Assembly (NCBI GenBank): GCA_046542995.1
Contig: JBKHAH010000008.1
Coordinates: forward strand, 1-57,927
Length of the DNA stretch: 57,927 bases
Direction of reading: 5' to 3'
Source of the DNA: Perlabentimonas sp046542995
GTDB taxonomy: Bacteria; Bacteroidota; Bacteroidia; Bacteroidales; Tenuifilaceae
The notes below the pieces were generated by a model. It saw nothing but the letters and a program-made list of their open reading frames with translations. It had not been told where the DNA came from and did no database searches. Below are positions 17,789 through 26,798 of this stretch, one piece after another (position 1 is the first letter of the stretch; each line of letters starts with the position of its first letter). The position numbers and the translations under genes were made by a program.

Positions 17789-18958
17789 TTAGTACGAGAA
17801 GGTCCCTGCTTCGCTCTTGATAATTAGTTTATTCCCTTTGTCGCGCCTGTGGCACGATCCAATGATTTGAGCATCAACGCCAAATTCTTTGGCAATGGCC
17901 AGAATATCTTCAGCATACTCGGGGAAAACGTAAATTTCGTACCTATGCCCCATGTTAAATACTTTGTACATCTCTTCCCATGGGGTATTGGATTGGGCCT
18001 GTATTATCCTGAATAGGGGTGGGATTTCAAAAAGGTTATCTTTTACAACCATAAGATTATCAACAAAGTTCATTACCTTGGTTTGGGCGCCGCCAGAGCA
18101 GTGAACCATACCATGAATAACTGGTCTGTAATGTTTTAGTACCTCTTGAATAATGGGAGCGTAGGTGCGTGTTGGGCTAAGCACCATTTTGCCTGCAGTT
18201 ATTCCCAGCTCGTCAACGGTATCGGTAAGATTGAACTTGCCAGAGTAAACCAGCCCTTTATCTATTGAAGGGTCGTAACTTTCAGGGTACTTCTCAGCCA
18301 GTGATTTATTGAAAACGTCGTGACGGGCAGAGGTGAGCCCATTACTACCCATGCCAGAGTTATACTCATTCTCATAGTTAGCCTTTCCATACGAACATAG
18401 GCCAACAATTACGTCGCCATCGCGAATGTTTGAGTTATCAATCACATCGGATCTTCGCATGCGAGTTGTTACGGTTGAGTCAACAATGGCGGTTCTAACC
18501 AGATCGCCTACATCGGCCGTTTCACCTCCGGTAAGAACAAGGTTTACGCCAAGTTCCCGCATCTGCTGGCAGAATTCTTCGGTTCCGGCAATTATCTCAC
18601 CAATCACCTCGCCTGGTATCAGGTTCTTGTTGCGCCCAATGGTTGACGAGAGTAAAATCTGGTCTGTTGCGCCAACGCAAAGGAGGTCATCAATGTTCAT
18701 GACAATGGCATCCTGAGCAATTCCACGCCAAACGGAAAGGTCTCCGGTTTCTTTCCAGTACATGTATGCAAGCGATGATTTTGTGCCTGCTCCATCGGCA
18801 TGCATTACAACGCAATGCTCATCGCTACCTGTAAGTATATCAGGCACAACCTTGCAGAAAGAATTTGCAAAAAGCCCCTTGTCCAAATTTTTTATTGCTG
18901 CATGTACATCCTCTTTTGATGCGGAAACCCCGCGCTGGGAATAACGTTTGTCTGACAT
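17789..18958 (-). CDS. purM: Phosphoribosylformylglycinamidine cyclo-ligase (AIR synthetase)
   Basis: PurM makes 5-aminoimidazole ribonucleotide from FGAM with ATP. Motifs seen include HADGAGTKSSLAYMY near the start, DDLLCVGATDQILL, LTGGETADVGDLV and the C-terminal NMGHRYEIYV. At 389 residues it is longer than the ~345-residue enterobacterial enzyme, which fits the Bacteroidota form. It lies 24 bases after the DUF6150 gene on the same strand. Its pathway partner purE is at 54196. ATG at 18958. Confidence 0.93.
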   Translation of the reverse strand: MSDKRYSQRGVSASKEDVHAAIKNLDKGLFANSFCKVVPDILTGSDEHCVVMHADGAGTKSSLAYMYWKETGDLSVWRGIAQDAIVMNIDDLLCVGATDQILLSSTIGRNKNLIPGEVIGEIIAGTEEFCQQMRELGVNLVLTGGETADVGDLVRTAIVDSTVTTRMRRSDVIDNSNIRDGDVIVGLCSYGKANYENEYNSGMGSNGLTSARHDVFNKSLAEKYPESYDPSIDKGLVYSGKFNLTDTVDELGITAGKMVLSPTRTYAPIIQEVLKHYRPVIHGMVHCSGGAQTKVMNFVDNLMVVKDNLFEIPPLFRIIQAQSNTPWEEMYKVFNMGHRYEIYVFPEYAEDILAIAKEFGVDAQIIGSCHRRDKGNKLIIKSEAGTFSY

Positions 18959-18982
18959 GGTGAGAGTAAAGGCGTTTTATGT

Positions 18983-19327
18983 TTAATCTTTATTTACTTC
19001 AAGTAGCTTCTTTTTTTCCGGATTTAACCATTTCGACTCCTGTTGGGTGTCAACCAACCAGATTTTCAGGTCGGCCTCCTCCTCATCATCAACAAAGAAG
19101 ATTATAACCTCTGCTTCGTGATCAAACCGCATGTCCATCCAAAGTCCGGTGCGTGTTAGTTCGCTTTCGTCCCAAACAAAGCATACCCAAAGATCTGCAT
19201 CGTTGGGCACATCGGCAGGATAAACCATCACCTGAGCCTCTTCAGCAGAATCGGCCTGGTAAATTTTTTGCCCAAAGCAATACGATATTGCTAAGGTGAA
19301 AACAGAAAGGAGTAGAATTCTTTTCAT
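18983..19327 (-). CDS. Secreted DUF6150-like protein
   Basis: A 114-residue protein with a signal peptide ending about SYCFGQ, then four or so degenerate repeats of about 18-20 residues, each with an acidic or charged stretch followed by an Ala-Asp/Glu-hydrophobic strand (for example NDADLWVCFV, HEAEVIIFFVD and EEADLKIWLVD). This resembles the DUF6150 family, whose role is unknown; the assignment is by recognised pattern only. It is probably periplasmic or surface-exposed. It lies between the PorE-like OmpA gene (13-base gap) and purM. Confidence 0.6.
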   Translation of the reverse strand: MKRILLLSVFTLAISYCFGQKIYQADSAEEAQVMVYPADVPNDADLWVCFVWDESELTRTGLWMDMRFDHEAEVIIFFVDDEEEADLKIWLVDTQQESKWLNPEKKKLLEVNKD

Positions 19328-19340
19328 CGTTGACGCTTAT

Positions 19341-21329
19341 CTAATCGGCTTCATAGTCGGTACTAAGCACCTTGAATTCTGTTCTACGATTTATTTGATG
19401 AACGGTTTCTTTTTGCTCCTCCGAATCTAAAGAATCAATGAAAGTTCTGTCGAGTTTTGCACCCATAGGAAGGAATGGGTACTGTTGAACCAGCGCCTCG
19501 TCAACAACCTTTGGTTGCGACTGGGCATAACCCTTCGCTTTTAACCGTTCAGTTGGAATGCCCCTCTCAATAAGATAGTTTACAACTGATTGAGCACGTT
19601 TCTGCGACAGCTCGTAGTTGTAATCGAGGCTACCTCTGCTATCGGTATGCGCGCCCAGCTCAATAACAATTGTTGGGTTCTCGTTTAATATCTCAACAAG
19701 CCTGTCAAGCGCTGCCATTGACTCTGGCCTTAGCTCCCAGCTGTCGTAATCGTAAAAAATATTGGGTATCTCAATGGGCTTATCCGTTGATGTAAGGGTA
19801 ATTTCCACCTCAAACTCTTTGCTTTCAGTTAACCCACGGGTTGATTCCCTTTCTCTGCCATTTAGATAGCCCTCTCGTGAAGCAACCAATACATAATCGT
19901 TATTAGGGTTAAGCATGAAGCGGAAGTTTCCATCCTTATCAGTTTTTTCGTTTGCAATTAGCCCGTCGCTTCCTACCAGCTGAACATTAGCGTTGGCAAG
20001 CGGATCGGCAGTCTTGTCATCTCTTACTTTTCCTGATATGTTAAAGTTGATTTCAGGTAGATAGAAAAGAAAGATGTTATCGGTACCACGAGCACCAATA
20101 TCTCTTCTTCGAGATGAGAAATAGCCAGCCTCACGTTCGCTTTCGAAGATTATACCAAAATCATCGGCAGGGGAATTAATTGGGTAGCGCATATTCTCAA
20201 CCTCCCAACTGTTGTCGTTTTCGTTTGGTGTTGCTTTAAAAATATCAAGCCCCCCCATGCCAGGATGCCCATCGGACGAGAAGTATAGGGTTCCATCCTG
20301 ATGGATATACGGGAACATCTCGTTGCCAGGGGTGTTTATACTTGAGCCAAGATTAACGGGCTCGCCCCAGTTATCGGTTGGTGATGTTCTTGTAAGTCGC
20401 CAAATATCGTTACCGCCAAACCCTCCAGATATGTTGCTCACGAAATAGAGGGTTAACCCATCTTCAGATATTGAGGGGTGGGCAACAACCATACTGTCTT
20501 CCGATATAGCGATTGGTTCTGGTGCTAACCAGCCCTGTTCCCTCTTTTCGCTAACCAGTATTTCGCAGCCAAGAGCATCTCGTTTGCTTGCCCGGCATCG
20601 GGTGAAATACAGCTGGTTGAAGTCTGACGACAAGGAGGGGGCTCCTTCGTCGTAGGGAGTGTTAATGGTTTCGTCGAGGGGTCGAGGTTCGCTCCAGTTG
20701 CCCCTGCGGTCGCGTTGTGAAATGAAAATATCGGTAAATTTTTCGCCAGTTCCAGCGTGGGAGTTACGACCTGTGGCTTCATCGCGTGAGCTGGTGAAGA
20801 GAAGTATGGAGTTATCCTCCGATGCGAAAGCGGGGCTGTAATCGCTCTGCCTGCTGTTAATGGCTCTCATGTTTACTATCTCGTAACCTGCTGGATTCTC
20901 CTTCCATTTTTTTGCTAGTTCGCATGATTCTAGTCCTACATCGGCCATGGGATCGTTGGGTACAAGCTCCTTGTACTTCTCATACTGCTCAATGGCTTCA
21001 TCATACTTCTCGCCCATTTTAAGCATTTCGGCATAGAAGTAAAAAACCTTTGGGTCGGGAGCTTCGCGCATAATTGCCTTAGAGTACCAGATTTCGGCCT
21101 GTCTGGAATCTCCAATCATCCTGAAGCAGTTGCCGATTCTCTGAAGGTAGAGCCCCATGTCCTCACGTGGTACTTTATCAAGGTGTTCTCTATATAACTC
21201 TACCGCTTCAAAATAACCGCCGGCCTGGTAATACTCATCGGCTCTCTCGATATGTCGGGACTGTGATATCCCCTCAAGGCTAATGCCTGTAAATATTAGT
21301 ATAAGAAGAATTCTGGCTGTAAATCTCAT
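19341..21329 (-). CDS. OmpA-family protein with TPR, PD40 propeller and carboxypeptidase-regulatory-like domains (PorE-like)
   Basis: A 662-residue periplasmic protein. In order it has a signal peptide (to about ISQ), TPR-like helices (about residues 25-140), a PD40/TolB-like propeller with strands such as YSPAFASEDNSILLFTSS and PSLSSDFNQLYFT (about 160-440), a carboxypeptidase-regulatory-like domain (about 445-530), and an OmpA C-terminal peptidoglycan-binding domain with GAHTDSRGSLDYNYELSQKRA. This is the architecture of PorE, the type IX secretion protein that links to peptidoglycan, although PorE is a lipoprotein and no lipobox is seen here, so a paralogue is possible. ATG 21329 is preferred to TTG 21347. 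Confidence 0.84.
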   Translation of the reverse strand: MRFTARILLILIFTGISLEGISQSRHIERADEYYQAGGYFEAVELYREHLDKVPREDMGLYLQRIGNCFRMIGDSRQAEIWYSKAIMREAPDPKVFYFYAEMLKMGEKYDEAIEQYEKYKELVPNDPMADVGLESCELAKKWKENPAGYEIVNMRAINSRQSDYSPAFASEDNSILLFTSSRDEATGRNSHAGTGEKFTDIFISQRDRRGNWSEPRPLDETINTPYDEGAPSLSSDFNQLYFTRCRASKRDALGCEILVSEKREQGWLAPEPIAISEDSMVVAHPSISEDGLTLYFVSNISGGFGGNDIWRLTRTSPTDNWGEPVNLGSSINTPGNEMFPYIHQDGTLYFSSDGHPGMGGLDIFKATPNENDNSWEVENMRYPINSPADDFGIIFESEREAGYFSSRRRDIGARGTDNIFLFYLPEINFNISGKVRDDKTADPLANANVQLVGSDGLIANEKTDKDGNFRFMLNPNNDYVLVASREGYLNGRERESTRGLTESKEFEVEITLTSTDKPIEIPNIFYDYDSWELRPESMAALDRLVEILNENPTIVIELGAHTDSRGSLDYNYELSQKRAQSVVNYLIERGIPTERLKAKGYAQSQPKVVDEALVQQYPFLPMGAKLDRTFIDSLDSEEQKETVHQINRRTEFKVLSTDYEAD

Positions 21330-21526
21330 TGTGAAAGCAATTTTCAATTCCTACCTATTTAATGAACTGATACGAATAAAGCTCATAATTTATTGCGAAT
21401 ATATACAACTATATTATGGCTAAACCTTGTAAAAGTAAACAATATTTCTAAATTTATATAATTCAGTTATGAAAATGATAGGAATATAAGAGAAATCTAT
21501 TCATAATGAGATAATTAATTACTCCG

Positions 21527-23722
21527 TTATCTAACAAATAGTAACTCTCTGTATTTTGGTAAAGGCCACATCTGGTTATCAACAATAAGTTCGAGCTTAT
21601 CAATGTGATATCGAATTTTCTCCAGATATGGTTTGATGTTGTTTGAGTAAACTTCTGCCCTTCGGGGGATTTCTGGAATTTGGTTAGCAGCTTTACGTTT
21701 ATCTACCATCTCTTTAACCATCTCCCGGGTATGCCTTAGATGCTCAGATATCTTCTTGATGGTTTGTAGCTGTGGAGCAGCAAGGGTCTTTCCCTCATTT
21801 TTTTCAGGGAATAGTTCTGATATACCTTTAACATTTTGTATAAGAATGTTTTGGTATGCAAGGGCAGTTGGGATAATGTGATTTATTGCCAAATCGGCAA
21901 GCACCCTGGCTTCTATCTGCACCTTTTTTATAAATATCTCGTTTCTAATCTCGTAACGAGCCTGAAGTTCGCGTTCCGATAGCACGTTATTATTCATTAG
22001 AAGTTCAAGCGACGATGGGAGTAAGAACGTTTTATATGCCGATGGTGCGTCGGGAATATTTGGTAAGCCACGCTTGGCAGCTTCTTTTATCCATTCTTCG
22101 CTGTAACCGTTGCCCTCAAATCTAATTGGCTTTGATGAAATTATTACCTTTCGGATGCTTTGGAATATGGCCTCGTCTTTCTTTAAGCCAGTTTCAATTA
22201 GTTTGTCAACATTTTTTTTGAAAACATTCAGTTGCTCCGCAACAGCGGTGTTGAGCACTATCATTGGCGAGGCGCAGCTTGCTGATGAGCCAACGGCCCT
22301 AAATTCAAACCTATTGCCGGTAAAGGCGAATGGAGAAGTGCGGTTCCTGTCAGTGTTATCAAGAAGAATTTCAGGTATCTTCCCAATTATGTCAAGCTTT
22401 AGCTCGGTCTTCTCGTCGGGGGTCATCTTTTTTTCAGGGACCTTGTCTTCCAACTCGTCAAGAACCCTGCTAAGCGTTTTGCCAATAAAAACTGACATTA
22501 TGGCTGGTGGTGCCTCATTGGCTCCCAGCCTGTGCGTGTTACCCTCACTTGCTATACTTCCTAAAAGTAAAGCGGAGTAGTCGTGAACAGCCTTAAGCGT
22601 ATTTACCAAAAAAGTTAAGAATTGCAGGTTGTTTTTTGGCGTTTTACCGGGCGAGAGAAGATTTACGCCAGTGTTGGTAAGTAACGACCAGTTGCAATGC
22701 TTCCCTGAACCATTAATTCCTCTAAAAGGTTTTTCGTGAAAGAGGACTTTGAACTTATGTTTGCGGGCAATCTTTTCCATAAGCGACATAAGCAGCTGGT
22801 TATGATCAACCGCCAGGTTAGCCTCTTCAAAAATTGGCGCGCATTCAAACTGGTTTGGAGCCACCTCGTTATGGCGGGTTTTAACAGGAATACCTAGTTT
22901 GTAACACTCAAACTCAAGTTGGCGCATGAACTGCCCCACTCGCTCGGGAATTGAGCCGAAGTAATGGTCGTCAAGCTGCTGATCCTTTGCAGCGGCATGC
23001 CCCATTAATGTTCTGCCAGTAAGCGAAAGATCAGGGCGCGTATTGTATAGAGCCTCATCAACAAGAAAGTACTCCTGCTCCCAGCCAAGTGTAGATTGCA
23101 CCTTCTTCACCTCTTTGTCAAAGTATGTACATACTGATGTTGCCGCTTTATCCAGTGCAGCTAGTGACTTTAAATGTGGCGTTTTAAAATCGAGCGCCTC
23201 CCCGGTGTATGATACAAAAATGGTTGGGATGCAGAGCGTATTGTCCAGAATAAATGCAGGAGATGAAGGATCCCAGGCGCTGTAACCTCTTGCCTCAAAC
23301 GTGTTGCGAATTCCTCCACTTGGAAAACTGGATGCATCCGGTTCTTGCTGTACCAGCAAATCACCGCTAAATGATTCTAATGCCATATTGTTTTTACCGA
23401 ATGTAAAAAAGGCGTCATGCTTTTCGGCTGTGGCTCCATTTAGCGGATGAAACCAGTGGGTATAGTGCGTTGCCCCGCGTTCCATTGCCCATGCTTTCAT
23501 CCCTGAGGCAACCTGTGCTGCAATTTTACGATCAATTCTTCTGCCCTCATCAATAGCTTCAATAACGCTTTGGTATCCTTCTGCCGAAAGATAGCGTTGC
23601 ATCTTATCGGTGTCAAAAACGTTAATTCCAAATAGTTCTGAAATTTTTTGTTTTGGAAAATCAAAAACAGGTGATGTTCTTGATAGAGCTTCTTCAACAG
23701 CTTTAAATCGTAAATGAGGCAT
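21527..23722 (-). CDS. glnN: Glutamine synthetase, type III
   Basis: Type III glutamine synthetase (GlnN) makes glutamine from glutamate, ammonia and ATP. At 731 residues it is far longer than type I/II enzymes, and the N-terminal region EALSRTSPVFDFPKQKISELFGINVF is characteristic of type III. The catalytic domain contains GWEQEYFLVD, NQFECAPIFEEANL and NGSGKHCNWSL. It is transcribed alone. A -7 box lies at 23750-23757 and a G8 tract at 23787-23794 is upstream. Confidence 0.96.
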   Translation of the reverse strand: MPHLRFKAVEEALSRTSPVFDFPKQKISELFGINVFDTDKMQRYLSAEGYQSVIEAIDEGRRIDRKIAAQVASGMKAWAMERGATHYTHWFHPLNGATAEKHDAFFTFGKNNMALESFSGDLLVQQEPDASSFPSGGIRNTFEARGYSAWDPSSPAFILDNTLCIPTIFVSYTGEALDFKTPHLKSLAALDKAATSVCTYFDKEVKKVQSTLGWEQEYFLVDEALYNTRPDLSLTGRTLMGHAAAKDQQLDDHYFGSIPERVGQFMRQLEFECYKLGIPVKTRHNEVAPNQFECAPIFEEANLAVDHNQLLMSLMEKIARKHKFKVLFHEKPFRGINGSGKHCNWSLLTNTGVNLLSPGKTPKNNLQFLTFLVNTLKAVHDYSALLLGSIASEGNTHRLGANEAPPAIMSVFIGKTLSRVLDELEDKVPEKKMTPDEKTELKLDIIGKIPEILLDNTDRNRTSPFAFTGNRFEFRAVGSSASCASPMIVLNTAVAEQLNVFKKNVDKLIETGLKKDEAIFQSIRKVIISSKPIRFEGNGYSEEWIKEAAKRGLPNIPDAPSAYKTFLLPSSLELLMNNNVLSERELQARYEIRNEIFIKKVQIEARVLADLAINHIIPTALAYQNILIQNVKGISELFPEKNEGKTLAAPQLQTIKKISEHLRHTREMVKEMVDKRKAANQIPEIPRRAEVYSNNIKPYLEKIRYHIDKLELIVDNQMWPLPKYRELLFVR

Positions 23723-23749
23723 TATTTTATTTTTTAGTTAAACATCTTG

Positions 23750-23757
23750 CAAATGTA
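23750..23757 (-). promoter_or_regulatory. Candidate -7 box for glnN
   Basis: The minus strand reads TACATTTG, matching TAnnTTTG, 28 bases upstream of the ATG. Confidence 0.45.
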
Positions 23758-23913
23758 TGATAATATTTTTATAGAATAAAAAATAAGGGGGGGGCAGCAA
23801 TCATAAAAAAGCAAAATAAATATATCACCCCATTCAAAACAAGGGGCAGAAGTAAAAAAAACAAATATTAATGTGTTTTCAATTTGCTGTTATTAATTGA
23901 CGATTAAAGTGAT

Positions 23914-23921
23914 TAAATTTG
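23914..23921 (+). promoter_or_regulatory. Candidate -7 box for the DUF3024 gene
   Basis: TAAATTTG matches TAnnTTTG, 51 bases before the ATG at 23973. The flanks are AT-rich, so chance agreement is possible. Confidence 0.35.
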
Positions 23922-23972
23922 TCGGTAGAGAATATTTGAATATCATTGTTATATAAATAAAAATTGTTGTGT

Positions 23973-24326
23973 ATGGTAAAAGATGATGATAGCCCCATTG
24001 TAGATTTTAATGAGAAAATGGTTGAACAATTCATTGAATCGATACGTCCACCTAAGGAGCTAAGAGATAAGATTGATATAAGCTACTCTTATTCTAACAA
24101 TATCCTTGAAATATTTGAAGTTCATCCGCAGTGGGATGATACTTCTAAAATGAGACAGCATCCAAGGGCGAGAGCAAAGTTTATTAAATCGCATGGAGTT
24201 TGGAGAATATACTGGATGAGAGCGAGCGGAAAGTGGGAGCAGTATAAACCAGAGCCAGAAGTAGTAGGGTTGTCGGATTTTTTTAAAATCATCCAAGAGG
24301 ACACCTACTCATGCTTTTGGGGTTAG
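23973..24326 (+). CDS. DUF3024-domain protein
   Basis: A small soluble protein of 117 residues starting at ATG 23973. The central region with RARAKFIKSHGVWRIYWMR and GKWEQYKPEP resembles the DUF3024 family, a short alpha/beta domain of unknown function. No signal peptide or membrane segment is seen. It stands alone between glnN (divergent) and gpmI, with its own weak promoter candidate. The family link is by recognition of pattern only. Confidence 0.7.
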   Translation: MVKDDDSPIVDFNEKMVEQFIESIRPPKELRDKIDISYSYSNNILEIFEVHPQWDDTSKMRQHPRARAKFIKSHGVWRIYWMRASGKWEQYKPEPEVVGLSDFFKIIQEDTYSCFWG

Positions 24327-24393
24327 TAGAGCTTTTCCTAAAAAGTATGCTGAACATTAGGTTGTAATTTTTATTTGATGAATTAAAAACCTG

Positions 24394-24401
24394 TACTTTT
24401 G
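24394..24401 (+). promoter_or_regulatory. Candidate promoter for gpmI
   Basis: TACTTTTG (-7 box TAnnTTTG) is preceded by TTTG at 24374-24377, with a spacing of 16, slightly short of the usual 19-20. The gpmI ATG lies 70 bases downstream. Confidence 0.5.
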
Positions 24402-24471
24402 TATCCTAAATTTTAATTGGAACAAAAGAATGGAAATTACTGTTTAATAGGTTCAGATAAACTAAATATTT

Positions 24472-25998
24472 ATGAAAGACACGAACAAAGTTTTACTTAT
24501 GATCCTTGATGGTTGGGGAATAGGGAAAGGTGATAGCACGGATGTGATAGCCAATACAAAACCACAAAACATGAACGATTTAACCCAAAAGTATCCTAAT
24601 GCACAACTGCGTACCAGTGGTGAGGATGTTGGGTTGCCTGAAGGTCAGATGGGGAATTCTGAGGTGGGCCACTTAAATATTGGTGCGGGCAGAGTGGTGT
24701 ATCAGGATTTAGTGAAAATCAACAAGGAGATAAAGGATGGCGATATTGATAAAAATCCCGTGCTAACAGAGGCGTTTGAGTATGCAAAGAAGAATAATGT
24801 ATCCGTTCATTTCCTTGGGCTGGTATCGGATGGCGGTGTGCACTCAATGGATTCCCATCTTTACAAACTATGCGATATGACCAAGGATCGTGGTTTAAAT
24901 AAGGTCTTTATTCATGCTCTAACCGATGGTCGCGATACCGACCCGCAAAGCGGACTAGGTTACGTTAAAAACCTTGAGAATCATTTGAAAAAAAGCAACG
25001 GCGTTGTTGCATCGCTGGTTGGTCGTTACTATACCATGGACAGGGATAAGCGCTGGGAGCGTATTAAGGTTGGATACGACCTTATGGTAAAAGGCGAAGG
25101 CGAGAAGGTAACCAGTATTACTAACGCTATGCAGGAGTCATACGCCAATGGCGTAACCGACGAGTTTATAAAACCTATAGTTAGGGTTGATGAGAACGGG
25201 AACCCTGTGGGTACAATAAATGAGGGTGATGTGGTTATCTGCTTTAACTTCCGTACCGATCGTTTAAGGGAAATAACAATAGCATTAACCCAAAAGGATA
25301 TGCCGGAGCATGGTATGAAAACCATGCCGCTTCACTATGTTACACTTACTCGTTACGACGATACATTTAAAAATGTGAGGGTTGCATATGAAAAGGAGAA
25401 TCTTGTAAATACCCTAGGTGAGGTTGTATCATCGGCAGGGCTAAAGCAACTGCGTATTGCTGAAACTGAAAAGTATGCCCATGTAACATTCTTTTTCTCA
25501 GGAGGACGTGAGGAGGAGTTTCCTGGCGAGAGCCGCATCCTTATCCAGTCCCCCAAAGTGGCCACTTACGATTTGAAACCCGAAATGAGTGCCTATGAGG
25601 TGAAGGATGAGGTTGTTAATGACATAAACGGTAAGAAGAATGATTTTATATGCCTTAACTTCGCTAACGGCGATATGGTTGGCCATACCGGGGTTTACTC
25701 TGCAATAGAAACTGCAATTAAAGCGGTTGATAAGTGTGTAGGGGAGGTTGTTGATGCAGCAAAAGCAAATGGATATACCGTGATGATAATTGCCGACCAT
25801 GGCAATGCAGATAACGCTGTAAATAAGGACGGTTCACCAAACACGGCACACTCATTAAACCCCGTGCCAATTATTCTGGTTACCGATAAGTATAAGAAGG
25901 TTGAAAACGGTATTCTGGCCGATGTGGCACCCACTATCCTGAACATCATGGGGATATCCATTCCTGATGAGATGACCGGTAAAGTTTTGTGTTCATAG
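24472..25998 (+). CDS. gpmI: 2,3-bisphosphoglycerate-independent phosphoglycerate mutase
   Basis: Manganese-dependent glycolytic mutase interconverting 3- and 2-phosphoglycerate. The catalytic serine sits in QMGNSEVGH near residue 63, the first metal site in LMILDGWGIG, and later metal ligands in MIIADHGNADN and HSLNPVPI near residue 460. It has 508 residues, the normal size for this class. It is followed 51 bases later by the DUF3109 gene. The start at ATG 24472 is secure. Confidence 0.97.
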   Translation: MKDTNKVLLMILDGWGIGKGDSTDVIANTKPQNMNDLTQKYPNAQLRTSGEDVGLPEGQMGNSEVGHLNIGAGRVVYQDLVKINKEIKDGDIDKNPVLTEAFEYAKKNNVSVHFLGLVSDGGVHSMDSHLYKLCDMTKDRGLNKVFIHALTDGRDTDPQSGLGYVKNLENHLKKSNGVVASLVGRYYTMDRDKRWERIKVGYDLMVKGEGEKVTSITNAMQESYANGVTDEFIKPIVRVDENGNPVGTINEGDVVICFNFRTDRLREITIALTQKDMPEHGMKTMPLHYVTLTRYDDTFKNVRVAYEKENLVNTLGEVVSSAGLKQLRIAETEKYAHVTFFFSGGREEEFPGESRILIQSPKVATYDLKPEMSAYEVKDEVVNDINGKKNDFICLNFANGDMVGHTGVYSAIETAIKAVDKCVGEVVDAAKANGYTVMIIADHGNADNAVNKDGSPNTAHSLNPVPIILVTDKYKKVENGILADVAPTILNIMGISIPDEMTGKVLCS

Positions 25999-26049
25999 TT
26001 TGATGTGCGGTAATTAATAATTAGGATTAATTTATTTGAGTAGTATTTA

Positions 26050-26634
26050 ATGATTCAGATTGACAATAAGATATTAAGCTTCGATATTTTTGAGAAGCAC
26101 TTCTGTTGCGATTTACCAGAGTGTCTTGGAGCCTGCTGCGTTCATGGCCAGTCCGGTGCACCATTAGAACCGGCAGAAATAGAATTGCTTAAGCAAGAGA
26201 TTCCGCATATTAAACCATATTTAAAACCCTCTGGAAAAAAGGCAATAAAAGAGCAAGGTGTTGCCCTTATGGATTTTGAGGGCGATATGGTTACCCCTTT
26301 AATAGACGGAGAGGAATGTGCGTACTCCATTGAAGAAGATGGTATTACGTTTTGTGCCATTGAAAAAGCCTTTTTTGATGGCAAGGTGAAGTTCCGCAAG
26401 CCCATATCTTGCCATCTTTACCCCATTAGAGCAAAAAAATATAAAGATTTTACCGCGTTGAATTACGATAAGTGGAGCATCTGCGAACCCGCCCGTGAAC
26501 TGGGGGAGAAAGAAGGAGTACCAGTATTTAGGTTTTTAAAGGATGCTATTATTCGTGCTTATGGCGAGAAGTTTTATAACGAGATGGAGGAGGCTTTTGA
26601 ACTTTTAAACGAGAAACCTAAGCATGTGGATTAG
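26050..26634 (+). CDS. DUF3109 family cysteine-rich protein
   Basis: A 194-residue soluble protein with a cysteine-rich N-terminus (FCCDLPECLGACCVHG), later cysteines in EECAYS and FCAIEKAF, and the motif ISCHLYPIRAKKY followed by SICEPAREL. This pattern is that of DUF3109, common in Bacteroidota and distantly like YkgJ; a bound metal or iron-sulfur cluster is likely but unproven. It follows gpmI by 51 bases and is probably cotranscribed. Confidence 0.85.
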   Translation: MIQIDNKILSFDIFEKHFCCDLPECLGACCVHGQSGAPLEPAEIELLKQEIPHIKPYLKPSGKKAIKEQGVALMDFEGDMVTPLIDGEECAYSIEEDGITFCAIEKAFFDGKVKFRKPISCHLYPIRAKKYKDFTALNYDKWSICEPARELGEKEGVPVFRFLKDAIIRAYGEKFYNEMEEAFELLNEKPKHVD

Positions 26635-26798
26635 CAAAGGAATGTCTTAAAATATATAGATGTTTTTAGTATGTAAAGCACAGTAGATGTGAGGTGTAAC
26701 CTGTTCAAAGAGATACTGTAGGTTAGGTATATTCAATAAATTTTCCTATTATTACGGCACAAAATGAAATTTTAGTCATAAATAATAAAATCAAAACT

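Noticed and set aside
25498..25800. Open frames antisense to gpmI and other genes
   Set aside because: They run opposite to well-conserved genes and show no motifs or plausible starts.
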